Assembly (NCBI GenBank): GCA_963921425.1
Contig: OY992837.1
Span: 15,535,896 to 15,599,895 of the forward strand
Length of the DNA stretch: 64,000 bases
Direction: 5' to 3'
Origin: Dryas octopetala
Lineage: Eukaryota > Streptophyta > Magnoliopsida > Rosales > Rosaceae
The notes under the pieces were generated by a model. The model did not search any database, was not told the origin of the DNA, and saw only the letters and a list, made by a program, of their open reading frames with translations. Position numbers and translations under genes: made by a program. Shown here piece by piece: positions 48,116-58,814 of the stretch (within the stretch, counting starts at the first letter, position 1; each line of letters starts with the position of its first letter).

Positions 48116-48301
48116 ATGCCAAGCTTATTATTATCAAAAAAAAAAAATTAAGTTTGAGGGAAGCTAAGCATGGAAGATTTATGGGGTTTGTGGGATGGCT
48201 TTCCAAGAAATAAAAATGGTTTTGACCTTAGGTACCAAAATATAGTGTTTTATTTTGTTAAAAATAAAAATATATATATATACATGTATATAGTAGCACG
48301 T

Positions 48302-48574
48302 ACATATGTGGATCAAAGGAATGTGTTGAAGGTCGTGAGAAGAACGGGAAGGAAGGCGGAGTTCTAGCGGTTCCTATACGACAACGAATATTATCCGTAC
48401 GCGTCCCAATACTTAGATGAGTCCACGTATTTGTCATCCTACAACTACTATATGCACGGCTACAATGAAGCCGTGCATGGCTACTTCTCGGACCCTTTGT
48501 ACTTAACTGTTCATGATGAAATTGTCCATCTCTTTAGTGATGACAACGTTCATGCATACTGCACCCTCATGTGA
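48302..48574 (+). pseudogene. Last exon of a heavy-metal-associated isoprenylated plant protein (HIPP), broken
   Basis: Encodes VDQRNVLKVVRRTGRKAEF, then a TAG (48365-48367) where HIPPs carry Trp. It continues in frame with a Tyr-rich stretch, HLFSDDNVHAYCTLM and TGA. The final CTLM fits a CaaX farnesylation box, and FSDDNVHAC-type ends are typical of HIPPs. The metal-binding HMA exon that should lie upstream is absent; the LINE ends about 160 bp before. It is therefore a gene remnant. Family membership is well supported by the VLK-VRR-GRKAEF block plus the CaaX end. Confidence 0.8.
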
Positions 48575-49696
48575 TATTGATTCCACTATGCTTCTTAACC
48601 ATATATGTGTAATTTATAATATTGTTAACCGGCCATAAAAGTTTGAAAATTTCTTTATGGTAATGGTATGTAGCAATGCTTGCATAATTCGAAAAAATAT
48701 CTTACCTTTTCAGAATTCCCAATAGCCTCTTTCACTAATACTAAAGTAATAGTCTTCACTGGTCATTGAAGAACTTATCCAAGAAATCGTCATTCTTGGA
48801 TTTTGCTTCATCCAAGTCTGAAAGACTTAGTACTGAAAGTCTGCGAGTAGAGAAAATTAATTAATCTTTGAAGAATTTTTTTAATTGAAAACCCACACCA
48901 AAACCAGCACCCATTTACACCAGAAGCTAGCTAGAAGCAAGTGCATGCAAAAGTTAATCTTATTCATTAGCTGGCTAAAGTAGTTTTCTCTCTCTTTTAG
49001 TTTTTCAAAACGAATAGATGCTCAGGACTTTGTTATATATTTGAGCAAGGTTTTCAAACACACTTGGTGGGAGGGAGAGGGAGACGCCTACTTTGTAGGG
49101 GGAGTGAGAAACAAGAGGAAGAGAGAAGAGAGAAGAGAGAGGGAGATCGAATGGAGGAAGATAGAGAAGATCGAATATCCCTCAACAAGTGAGTTTGATA
49201 GTTTTCACATAAAATTTAATAGATTTCTTTTTTGGACAAAAAGAAATTTTATTTTTGGTTAAAAAAATGAAAAATTACAAAACAAAACTCTGACTACAAC
49301 CTAATCCAAAAACTTTCTTGGACAAAAAAGGTTTAATAGATTCCTAAATAAAACTATTCAAAATAACACAAAAATAATGTTTAAGGGACAATTTGACGCA
49401 AAAGAAAAAAAAAATTTACGGATCAACTAAACTAGAACATAAATCAAAATTCAGGGACATCATTAAATTTTTTTTCTTTTATTTTTATAGTTAATGATTC
49501 ATAAGTTCACTTTGAATTTTCAATTGTATTATATATTAACCCACCTAGTATATATTTGTTATCTTAAGAAGATCCACCAGTAATTTTGTTTATGATAAAT
49601 AAATTCACGCTGTCAACCTAGTAGGCGTGATAATGTAGGGCTGATCGATTGGCATGTTGTTCTAAAGTTTGTGGACTATTGTTAATTATAACAACC
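48575..49696. other. Intergenic, no gene seen
   Basis: AT-rich. Possibly the 3' region of the HIPP remnant. The open frame at 49041 is a GAGA-rich low-complexity frame without a recognised domain. Confidence 0.5.
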
Positions 49697-49945
49697 GTGA
49701 ACTTTACCACGATTCCCATTTGAGTCCGTGAAGTTTTTTTTTATTTTATTCTATGGTTCATGAACTTTTTCACATTACATATTTAAGTCCATTATGTCAA
49801 TTTTAATTGAGATGTCGTCAAATATGTGCACGTGACTTGTTGACAAAATGGACTTAAGTATATAATGTGAAAAAATTTGTGGACCATATATGAATACAAA
49901 AAAAAAAAAGTTTGAAGACTCAAGTGGGAATCATTGTTAAATTCG
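49697..49945. mobile_element. Foldback MITE
   Basis: Nearly the whole unit is an inverted repeat. GATTCCCATTTGAGTC (49711) pairs with GACTCAAGTGGGAATC (49917). CACATTACATATTTAAGTCCAT pairs with ATGGACTTAAGTATATAATGTG nearer the centre. No target duplication could be fixed, so the superfamily is not assigned. Confidence 0.75.
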
Positions 49946-50398
49946 CTACTGTTGCTATAGTTACTACATTTTTTTATTTTTTACTTTTGGTTGTTTCAAT
50001 CCCTTACCCGATAAGGTGGTGTATTGTAGGGTATAGATGTGTCCTTATTGAGCTTAAGGTTTAGCTTTGAAGTTTTGGGCAATTAATGAATCAGTGTCAA
50101 TTGACCCTAGGCATACATTTGTAAATTGATTCGTTGCCCGCTAAGCTTTTGAATAGTGTTGGATTCATTGTAACTGTCACTCGGAATTATTGTTACTTTT
50201 AAACAATAACAATAATTGTAATTGTTAGTTAATTATATATTGTAACTAACTAATAGCAAGTCGATCACTCCATAAGCTTGTACTTTTGTGTTTGATATTG
50301 GTTATTAATTGTTCACATGTATATGTAACAAAAAAACAAAAACTATGTTTTTAATTCATTTCTAGTAATATTTAAATACATCTAGCTAATTAACCCTA

Positions 50399-51032
50399 GC
50401 CGCCACCTAAAAGAAAAAACTCTTTCCTCTCCTTAACCTTTCCATAGGGGAGGGGCAGCCCCTGTGTTCTTATAGATTGCTCATCCCCTCGCCCATCTCT
50501 CCTATGTTTTTCTTTTCATTTTTTGGTGTTTTTATTTTTGTCCTTGGGGATACTTTCCTCCCAATAAGTGAGAGCATTTCCAACTCTCCCTGCGAGAGTT
50601 TCTCCACCTCTCTTTGTGAGAGGTTTTCTGATTCATTGTCGTGTCGGCAGTGCGATTTGGTTTGTTTTCTGTTTTGATGCTTTCAGGTTTTCTCTGGCAC
50701 TCATCACATGGTGCTAGGGAGTCACTATTTTCGCCGGTATCTGTCATGTTTCCACCGGTTACTACTGCCCGATCTGCCACTTTGCGCTACTGTCAGCCTT
50801 GACTTAGAGATGTTAGTAGGATCGTGGACCCAAACGTGACTAGTTCACTAATTCCTATAGTGCCTCGGCTCCGTTCGGTAGCTATAATGTCTGCTCGATG
50901 CCGCTGCTATGAGATCTTGAAATTTATGTGGGTTTTTTTGCTCCACTTATGTGGGGTTTTGTTTTCTTATAAGCCTTTGGGCTCATATTTTGTATTCTCT
51001 CTACCTTTTTGGTTGTTTTAATGCAATGATAT
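50399..51032 (+). mobile_element. Possible non-autonomous LINE-derived element
   Basis: Begins GCCGCCACC after CCCTA, like plant L1 leaders, and ends in a 3'-UTR-like block (CTTTGGGCTCATATTTTG ... GTTTTAATGCAATGAT). Near-identical 11-mers AATTAACCCTA (50388-50398) and AATTTACCCTA (51033-51043) could be the target duplication. No RT is encoded and the inner frames contain stops. Confidence 0.4.
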
Positions 51033-51043
51033 AATTTACCCTA

Positions 51044-52127
51044 AAATTTATCATTTCTAGAGTTGTTACATACTAACATACATTAAATTGACAATGTTTT
51101 TTATTGTTAAAAGGCACTGATGTAATGGCCCATTAAATCCAAATCCCCTCCTCAATCTAGATATATATGGTGTGGTCCAAAACCCTAAGATCCAACCCGA
51201 ATTCCGCCGATCTCGGTGGCCTAAATCAAAGCCAACCTTTTTTTACCAATCCAAATCAATTACCACAACAAAGTGGAGGCGTTGCTGCCACTGTCGGCAC
51301 CTCCAATTTCGCTTCCATCCAGATCCCACAAGAAAACATTACTACTTTAGTTCCAAACGACCAGTCCAACAAAGATATGTTTTGCAAGCGAAAACCCAAA
51401 TGCCCCAAACCCACCCTTGAACAAGTAGAGAAAAGGATAAGAGAGAGAGAGAGGGGCTGCCAATGCCACCAACGCCACCGGAGGAGGGAGGAGTCGCCGG
51501 CTAGTGGCCGGACAAAGGGAAGAGTGTGAGGGTCGGAGGGGTGGTTTCTGCATCCCTACCCCCTGTTTTTTCATTTGAATATTTTTATTATATTTTAGTT
51601 TTGTTTTTTATAAATAGTTTAGTGTGCGGGGGGATGAAAATGCTTCTAGAAACTGGTCACGTGCGAGTCACGTGATCAGTTTTTAACGTATATTTTGACG
51701 GATTTAACGAATTATTCTCAATTAAAATACTTGATTAATAATAGTTCTTAATTGAATCAGAGTAAAAATGAGATTCTCAATTGAAAATAAGAGTATAGTT
51801 GGAGTTCATTTAATATAATATTCCCTTTAACAAATAACAAAAGAAAAGATTTAAAAAGAGGTTTGGAGGATACAATGGGAAAGTCTGAAATTTAATTGCA
51901 AAGTGCAAAGCATGGACGGAAGAAGCGGCTATGGCAGCGCCACGAGGTTCAAATTTGAGCAAGTGTTTTCCTTGACCTCTACATAGATCATAAATCATCT
52001 GTACCAGCAAAACAAAAAACAAAAATGATAAACCCCCTCCCCTCCCTCTCTCCCTCTTAAGTTGTTAAGTCCACCATGCCAACCGAAACTGGATTTGGAT
52101 GATTGATTATTAAAATTGATCAAAATT
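51044..52127. other. Upstream of the DnaJ gene; one unassigned open frame
   Basis: A 120-codon frame (51167-51529) rich in Asn, Gln and Ser, ending in a basic Arg-rich segment, has no domain I recognise. It may be captured or relic coding sequence. The rest is AT-rich. The palindrome-like GTCACGTGCGAGTCACGTGATC near 51656 contains two CACGTG/TCACGTG E/G-box motifs about 470 bp upstream of the DnaJ start. That is far for a core element but possibly regulatory. Confidence 0.4.
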
Positions 52128-53733
52128 ATGGATCACTACAAGGTATTGGGGCTGTCGAGGAACGCCAGCAAAGAGGAAATCAAGGAAGCGTTCAGGAACC
52201 TTGCGGTGAAGCTGCACCCAGACAAGCACTCCCACTCGCCCGAGACCGTGAGGGACAGCGCCACCCTCCGATTCAAGCAGGTCTCGGAGGCCTACCAGGT
52301 CCTCATCGACGATCGCAAGCGTGCCGACTACAATTTCCGAAGCAGCAGCAGCAGCTCCTCTCATTCCAATTACGGCTACGGTTATGGCTATAATACCACA
52401 ACTAGTACTAGTTATGGAGGACGAGGCAGATACAGAGCTGCCTCTGCCTCTGCCTTTGAGAATTTTCTTCGCTATCTCTCTACGCGCGCGTTTCATCTCA
52501 ATGTCGCCGTCGCAGGGTATTCTTTCTCTTCCACAGTCGGTCTCACTTGTCTTGTCTATTAATATTAATTAATTAATATTTCGGTGGTCAATTAATATTA
52601 TAATTGAATTGAAATGGGTGTTTCTCAATTGTCATGACTGAATTGAAAAACATGTTGCAAGATACTTGACTTGTTATGGAAGTTAAGTCCCATGTGTTTG
52701 TTCAGTTTATGATCATGGCCAAGTTCATTTTTTGAATGTTGACTCACTGCTACTTGGTTTTGGTATTTCTTTTCTGATTAATTTCTAGTTGTTTTTTACT
52801 TGTAATGATGTGAACATGCTATTGCTTTTAAATTTTTAACCATACCCAATTCAGGTTCTTGCTTCTTCGTAATAATGTGAGATGTTGAGTAGATTTTCCC
52901 TTTGGAAGTGCTTCATCGGTAGAGGAATTTTATGCAGGGCTTTATTAGGTGGATTGATGGTTGCTAATATGGGCCGGGACGCCCTATGGAAGATGCATAA
53001 TTCTGGGGTACGTTGCTCTTTTTTCTCTTTCAGCTTGGAGTTCCTATCTCCAAGGTTTTGTTCTTTCACTCCGTGCCTTTCACTTTGTGCTCATACAATC
53101 TTGTGGGACAGTGATGTGTATAGAATCTATAGGAAATTGAACCTAAAGTTAAAACGCATCTTAATCCTGTAATTGTCATAACCATTGTTCTATGGTTCCT
53201 TTAGCATACCCAATAACGAGCAAAATTATGTATACAATTTTCTTTGTAATTTTTGCAATTATTATGGATCTATATGCCTATAATGCTTGTTGCATCTGCT
53301 ACATGACATTCTTGCTCTTCTACTGGTAAGATTTGCAAGAATAAAAAAAGAATGTGAAAGGAAGGGACCGTGCAGTGTTCCAGCTATACGATTCCTTCCT
53401 AGCATTTGCAGCAAGTTTGAAAACTTGGTTGATTGTGTAATCTAAAATTAAAATGCCAAAAGTAAAACTAGCAATATGTGCAAATATAAACTTGGTTGAT
53501 TGTGTAACCAGAGATGCCTACTGGAGTTTTTCTTTCCTCGCTGAATTTTAACTTGTTTTATTTCATTGAGGAATGTCCTGCTTTGGTCATATCTGGAATC
53601 ATGCCAGGGATAGAATCATAGATGAATGTTTTTCCAAGGTCTCACTGACAAGCTTTTCATTTACATTCAGAAATCCTTTGAAGAAGCCATGGAATCTGTT
53701 GAAAAAGCCAAATCACATAAAAAGAAGCTGTAG
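52128..53733 (+). CDS. Small J-domain co-chaperone (DnaJ C72-like)
   Basis: Type III (DnaJC) J protein that would stimulate an Hsp70 partner. Exons 52128-52516, 52938-53007 and 53671-53733 give 173 residues with all introns GT-AG. The J domain fills residues 3-68, opens HYKVLGL, has the essential HPD at 30-32 (KLHPDKHS) and ends [12 protein letters not shown] Ser/Gly/Tyr-rich linker follows (SNYGYGYGY), then a hydrophobic segment formed across the first junction ([18 protein letters not shown]), which may anchor it in a membrane, and a charged end ([20 protein letters not shown]). The start MDHYKVLGL was preferred over an in-frame ATG 12 bases upstream because homologues begin there. The gene looks intact. 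Closest known relative from memory is Arabidopsis At2g41000. Confidence 0.92.
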
Positions 53734-54321
53734 GGGAGGTGGTTATTGATGTTTCTAGTTTGCCTTCTGCTAATCATACCTGCATATCCTCTCGGTCAAA
53801 TCACCACATTTATGTGCAGATAAAAGCAAAGAGTTCTTATTAGTTTTTGAAGACGGGAGTATGTCACTTTAAAAGTATTTGTATAATCTATCTATGCTTG
53901 ATTCATTTTTTTTTTTTTCATATTTATTCCTCAGTGTATTTTTTTTCCTTGGAAGAATAATGTACTCTGTTCATGTAAATAGATTACAATAATTGGAACA
54001 CTTCAATTGCCTTGTTATACAAATTATGTATCATAGAAAATTTTCTTCATGTATAAATACACACATCCACACAAGCACACTATTGTGAACTGTTGCATCT
54101 GAGTTAAAAGTATATCATCTGAGTTAAAAGTATATTAAAATTGGTAAATAACTTAGAAAATATAAAACTATTATGCATAAACAAAGAATAGGCCAAGTTA
54201 ATATTGATACTTTTAATTTTTAAGTTTTGAATATTGTGAAGGTGAATTGTTTAATTTAATTTTTAATAAATTATTATTATTATTATCAATCTTTATGTTA
54301 TTTTTGGCAAAATCAAATCCT
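53734..54321. other. Between the DnaJ gene and the permease pseudogene
   Basis: DnaJ 3'-UTR sequence and AT-rich spacer, including an imperfect doublet of CATCTGAGTTAAAAGTATAT near 54096 and 54116. No gene seen. Confidence 0.5.
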
Positions 54322-55356
54322 GATATACTGATCATGCCTGCTACTTTCTCCTATATGTTAATTGTTAAGCTTGTTATCTCCTCAATCATCCTTGTTGCTG
54401 AGCTCAGCTTCGCCGCCATGGAAGAAGATGGGGTTGAAGAGGTAAGCTTCACTGGCCTTGCAACAAAAGTGTTAGGAAGTCATTTTGGTGCATTTATTGC
54501 TGTGGTCTATGCCTGTTTGAGCTTTGCCTTGTTGGTGGCCTGTGTTTCGGGCATTGGCTCAATTGTCTCGCAGTGGTTTCCAGGGATGAATCTTCTAATG
54601 GCTCATGCATTATTTCCGCTTGTGCTTGGATCAGTGATTATTTTCTTTCCCTTTTTTGCCATTGATGTGGCAAATCGTTTTCTATGCTTCATCATGCTTT
54701 TCTCCATAACTGCACTTGTGGCCAGAACCAACTTGTTTGCTTCATTTGGCCATGCCTCATGCAGTCTTTCCTCAATCTTACCAGCCATACCTGTTACTGT
54801 CCTCACATTGGGGTTCCATGTTATCACCCCTTTCATTTGTAAGATTTTGTAAGATTGCTGGGAACACTATATCTGAGGCTCGGAAAGCCATACTCTTTGA
54901 TGGGGCTGTTCCATTGATCATGGTTTTATCATGGAATTTGATTGTGCTGGGGCTTTTTGGGGCCAACACAGCAGCCTCTTCCAGAGACCCTATATCCCTT
55001 ATGCTTTCCGTCAATCCCTTTGCTTTATCTGCAGTCCAAGGATTTGCCTTTTCTGCTTTGGCAACCAGCTTGATTGGGTATGCAGTTAGCTTCCCAAAAC
55101 AGCTTCTTGATACTCTGGAGTTGATTGCAAACATCAATCTGAAAAAACAAAGTTATTCTGAAATACAACTAGGTTCTGATGGTAATGGATTTGGAAGAGT
55201 TGGGTTCGCTGTTTATTCAGGAAGACATAATCTTGGAAATGCAGGGAGGGTTTATCCGATCAGGGTGTATTGCTCCCTCAGAAGCCAAATCAGGATCACC
55301 ACCACTAATATCTTTGCAATGCCGCTTGTACTTGGTGTTCCAGTGCTCATAGCTTT
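54322..55356 (+). pseudogene. Chimeric, 5'-deleted copy of the tryptophan/tyrosine permease gene
   Basis: From TATCTCCTCAATC (54375 on) this is nearly identical to the intact gene at 59981-60980 but lacks the start, transit peptide and first helices. Just before, 54322-54375 matches sequence that normally lies downstream of the permease (61206-61255, TATACTGATCATGCCTGCTAC ... AAGCTTGTT). The two parts meet at a short shared TGTT. Further lesions are an 18-bp deletion near 54722 (loss of AIGLSV region), a 10-bp duplication near 54843 that shifts the frame, and a 5-bp deletion near 55253. Similarity ends near 55356. Not functional. Confidence 0.93.
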
Positions 55357-55661
55357 TTGTAGATGGGCAATGATGGAAAAAGAAGAGGGTGGTCGGGATT
55401 TGTAGAATTCTTAGTTCTTTGATTTTGATTCTTTTTTTTTTTTTTTTTTTGGAGAAAGGACGAGCACATCTGGATCATCACGAAATTATGTCTACCCTAC
55501 ATTATAATCATGTTGATTTTGATAAGAATGCCATGATGTTTTTCTCTTTTCCATCTACTTGCATAAGCGTTATATGCAAGACACAAACACACATGGATAC
55601 CAGCCTTGTAGCCAGTGTTGATTTTGACATTCATGATGCTTTGTTTTATGTGTAATCTCAG
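55357..55661. other. Spacer after the permease pseudogene, no gene seen
   Basis: Contains a T run at 55432-55450. No conserved coding sequence seen until the LRR exon that follows. Confidence 0.5.
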
Positions 55662-55733
55662 TGATCTTGGAAACGCTGTCTTGTCTGGTCAACTTGTTCC
55701 ACAGCTTGGCCTTCTTAAGAATTTACAATATTT
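55662..55733 (+). pseudogene. Orphan SERK-type LRR exon (72 nt)
   Basis: Between an AG acceptor (55660-55661) and a GTAAGTT donor lie exactly 72 nt encoding DLGNAVLSGQLVPQLGLLKN and LQYL, with split codons at both ends. This matches the first LRR exon of SERK/BAK1 receptor kinases (consensus DLGNAALSGQLVPQLG-LKNLQYL), which is a 72-nt exon with the same phases. I find no other SERK exon nearby, so it is a stray exon of a receptor-kinase gene. The frame and splice sites are intact. Confidence 0.82.
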
Positions 55734-56914
55734 GTAAGTTACTATGATCCTGTGTTGTTGCCTTGCATTCTTTTTCTTAGCGTTGTTGGTCCTAATGGAG
55801 TTATTTCTCATTGCTTCATGTTTGCTTTTGTACTACCATGCTTCATCTAGCTCCAAGGAGAGTCTTGTTGGTTACGCAATGTAAATATCCATTGCTAAAT
55901 ATATCAATGGCAATTACTGGTAATTGTTGGGCTAAGGGAATTTATTGGAAAAATATAAAAGAAAAGGGAGAAAGCATTTAATAGAAACATGTGCATAGTT
56001 TCAAACTGCAAAACAAATTGAAATATGTAACTAGATAGTAGATACTTCCATAGTTCCATTCAAATTTTTCAAAAACTGAAGTTTAGAATAGTCGAATAAC
56101 TACTTAAGAAAATACATCAGCAATTTGCATAAGATCCATGCCAAGAAACACCATCACTTCAGAGTTCAGGCTAAGGTCCTACTGCACTAGAAACCTACAA
56201 GAAAATCATTTCAAAAAAAAAAAAAAAAAGAAACTGTCAGTCAATGTAGAGTATTATAGTTGACAGCAGTAGTCATGACAACTTTTCCTATTACTTGCTC
56301 AGGAGTGCGATTGTAACTTCCTCTTCATGCTTTACATAAATGAAAGCAAAATTGGAAAATGAACTATTGTATAAATGAAAACCATTGACAAAGGTATTCA
56401 ATGCATGAACTATTGAACAATTCTGTACAGCAGCAGATAAGAGCATGTAATGTGATTATATAAATAAACAAACTTCACAATAGTAGCAGCAACAGTTCCA
56501 CAATCCACTGTTTAAAGTAATACCAAGTTGATAAAATATGTCACAAAAGTACAAGCACTTATGAAAAGACCAGTCTAACCATGTTAATGTACTATTATTT
56601 TGTTTCTAACTTCTTGAATTCCAAGTTTACACCAATGCTAACCAAAACAGAGTCACAAAGTAGTGTTCTATGAAAACATGAGCAAGAAAGACAATAAGCG
56701 AAAACAGGAAAACGAAAAAACAGAAATATGCGATGTTCTTGACAGGCTCTAATGAACATACAAATGTGGCAAGCAAAGAATGATAAAACAGAATTTTGCA
56801 TCAGTCTTGTCGAGTAAGAGGAGACTCTCTTCATAAGCATCAACAAAGTAATATTGATATCCAAAAATCCCAAGATTCTTAAATTGTTTACTTACAAGGT
56901 CTAGTGAAACTAAT
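55734..56914. other. Spacer, no gene seen
   Basis: AT-rich, with an A run at 56214-56229. The open frame at 56595-56873 (minus) has no recognised domain; it lies downstream of the F-box pseudogene and may be part of its former 3' region. Confidence 0.45.
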
Positions 56915-58814
56915 TCATCCTTCAGTGTTTTGCGGATGATTCATTCCATCACTACCTAAAACAATCTCATGCCTAGCTCCATCAAGCATCAACAATACTT
57001 CATTGCTCTTCCTAAAACACAAAGCCTTCTTTCTGGACCTTGGAGACCGAGAGTTATCAATTTGGTCCATGACTCCTTTATGCAGTACTCTTTCATCACC
57101 CATACATCCAGAAAAGAATCTTTACACTTGTTATCCATTGTGAACAGAGAAAGACATTTTCCATCTCCTGAAACAGACAATCGCAACGTCAATGCCAAAT
57201 CCCATTTGGTGCTCTTTGGCATCGGTATCTCCTGACATGACTCACTGCCCACGTCAAACGCCAATATAAAACAGTAATGACGATGATTTTCCATACGCGC
57301 TGCAATGCGGAGCCCCATTAACAAAAGCCTGCAATGCGGCTCTGTCTATTCGACATAGAGGAGTAATGAAAGTATGTCCGCTCCATGAGCCAGTGGCTAG
57401 TGAATAAACCTCAACTGTAGTTAGACGTCTTGGGTTGATCCCAAAGAGTGGTAAGTCTCACCACCTTATAGTCATTGTTGATCGAGATAATTAGACTTTA
57501 AGTATTTTTAGATAAATACCGAAAGTATTTTAAAATTTATAAATTTTTTTTTTAATTCATAATAATTTATAAAAAAAATCATTTTAATTCATAATAAAGT
57601 CTTTTTAATTTTCAAGAAAATCATTTTAAACAATTTGAAGGTATTTTTCCCTCTAAAGTGTATAGTGAGCTTTGTAAAAATTGCATGTTAGGTTTTAACT
57701 CTCTAGGGTGTAAAGTAAGTTTTGTAAAGGCTGCATGTTGGGTTTTAATTCTGCTCAAAATTTTTAATTCATAATAAAGTCTTTTTAATTTTTAAGAAAA
57801 TCATTTTAAACAATTTGAAGGTATTTCCCCCTCTAAAGTGTATATTGGGCTTTGTAAAAACTGCATGTTAGGTTTTAACTCTCTAGGGTGTAAAGTGAGT
57901 TTTGTAAAGACTGCATGTTAGGTTTTAACTCTGCCCAAAATTTTTAATTCATAATAAAGTCTTTTTAATTTTCAAGAAAATCATTTTAAACAATTTGAAG
58001 GTATTTCCCCCTCTAAAGTGTATAGTGAGCATTGTAAAGGCTGTATGTTAGATTTTAACTCTCTAGAGTGTAAAGTGGGTTTTGTAAAGGCTGCATGTTG
58101 GATTTTAACTTTGTCCAAAATTTTAGAGTTAAAACCTAACATAAAACCGTCAAAGAAGAAAAATAAAAAGACTTAATTAAAAATTCTAAATTATTATCGA
58201 TCTTAATTTAAGAAAGACTCATGAAATGGACTGAACTCTAAATCTCTATTGTTTCGTTGCATCAATACCAAACCCAATAGTAGTAACATCATTACCGCCA
58301 GGTCCGGGAAGGGTAATTGACTTTCTTATAAAGGGGTTCCATATTTATGTAGGTAACATAAAAACAGAGATCATCTGCGAGGCATTTCAGACCGTTACAA
58401 ATGCCGACCACACGGTAATATGAATTGCACAGTTTTTTCTTAAGGGTAGTTGGAAATTCTAGCTTGCAATACTCATCAAATGCATGGTTATCATAATGCC
58501 AAGAGAAAAGCTCTTCTATTGGCCCTTCCAAGTCCGTTTTGTGGCTCATTCGGAAGCTTGCACTACCAGAAACACTGTGGAGTAGGAGGAGGTGACTGTC
58601 ATCCTTTTCAATAAGATTGACTGCTCGGTTGAGGTGGGCACGAATAAAGCTTGGGTTTTTTATCATGGACCTCCATGCATGGCTTGCACACCGAGGTGCA
58701 TCTGATCAAATATTTAACGGGTAGTCTAAATAGGATATCTTGTTTCATCTCCTTAGGAAGAGAGTGTATCATTGCTTCAAATTTCAAATCCTTTGCTGCA
58801 ATTTCCATGGACAC
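56915..58814 (-). pseudogene. F-box / FBA-domain protein gene, split and frameshifted
   Basis: Reading down the minus strand: LPKEMKQDILFRLPVKYLIR (F-box, which would bind Skp1 of an SCF ubiquitin ligase), then VVGICNGLKCLADD and, in a shifted frame, KSITLPGPGGNDVTTIGFGI (F-box-associated domain). After a break of about 770 bp come NNDYKVVRLTTLW, EVYSLATGSWSG, ILAFDVGSESCQEIPMP and RKSNEVLLMLDG. Lesions include a 4-base CATG insertion near 58672 after VCK, a one-base shift near 58345, a stop near 57415, and the tandem-repeat insertion at about 57490-58250. Related intact F-box genes usually come in clusters; none is in this window. Confidence 0.88.
57584..58125. repeat. Three-copy 180-bp tandem repeat inside the F-box pseudogene
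   Basis: TTAATTCATAATAAAGTC recurs at 57584, 57764 and 57944, an exact 180-bp period. Each unit contains two copies of a roughly 60-bp sub-unit with TTTTGTAAA, CTGCATGTTAGGTTTTAAC and CTCTAAAGTGT or CTCTAGGGTGT, so the array is a higher-order repeat. Copies are about 90-95 percent alike by eye. Confidence 0.92.

Larger units (their letters stand above)
42289..48144 (+). mobile_element. Full-length L1-type LINE with 18-bp target duplication
   Basis: An exact 18-bp duplication, AAATTAAGTTTGAGGGAA, flanks the unit (42271-42288 and 48145-48162). A poly(A) run closes it just before the right copy; leading As may belong to the tail. Two coding units follow a 168-bp leader: ORF1 (42457-44007) and ORF2 (44004-48115). 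Order and domains are those of plant L1 elements with a terminal RNase H. Few lesions and an unchanged target duplication suggest insertion in the fairly recent past. Confidence 0.95.

Noticed and set aside
51167..51529. 120-codon Asn/Gln/Ser-rich open frame
   Set aside because: Considered as a transcription-factor N-terminus, but no DNA-binding domain follows and no family is recognisable.
57584..58125. CRISPR-like regular spacing
   Set aside because: The 180-bp units are contiguous tandem copies with no unique spacers, and the genome is a plant nuclear genome.
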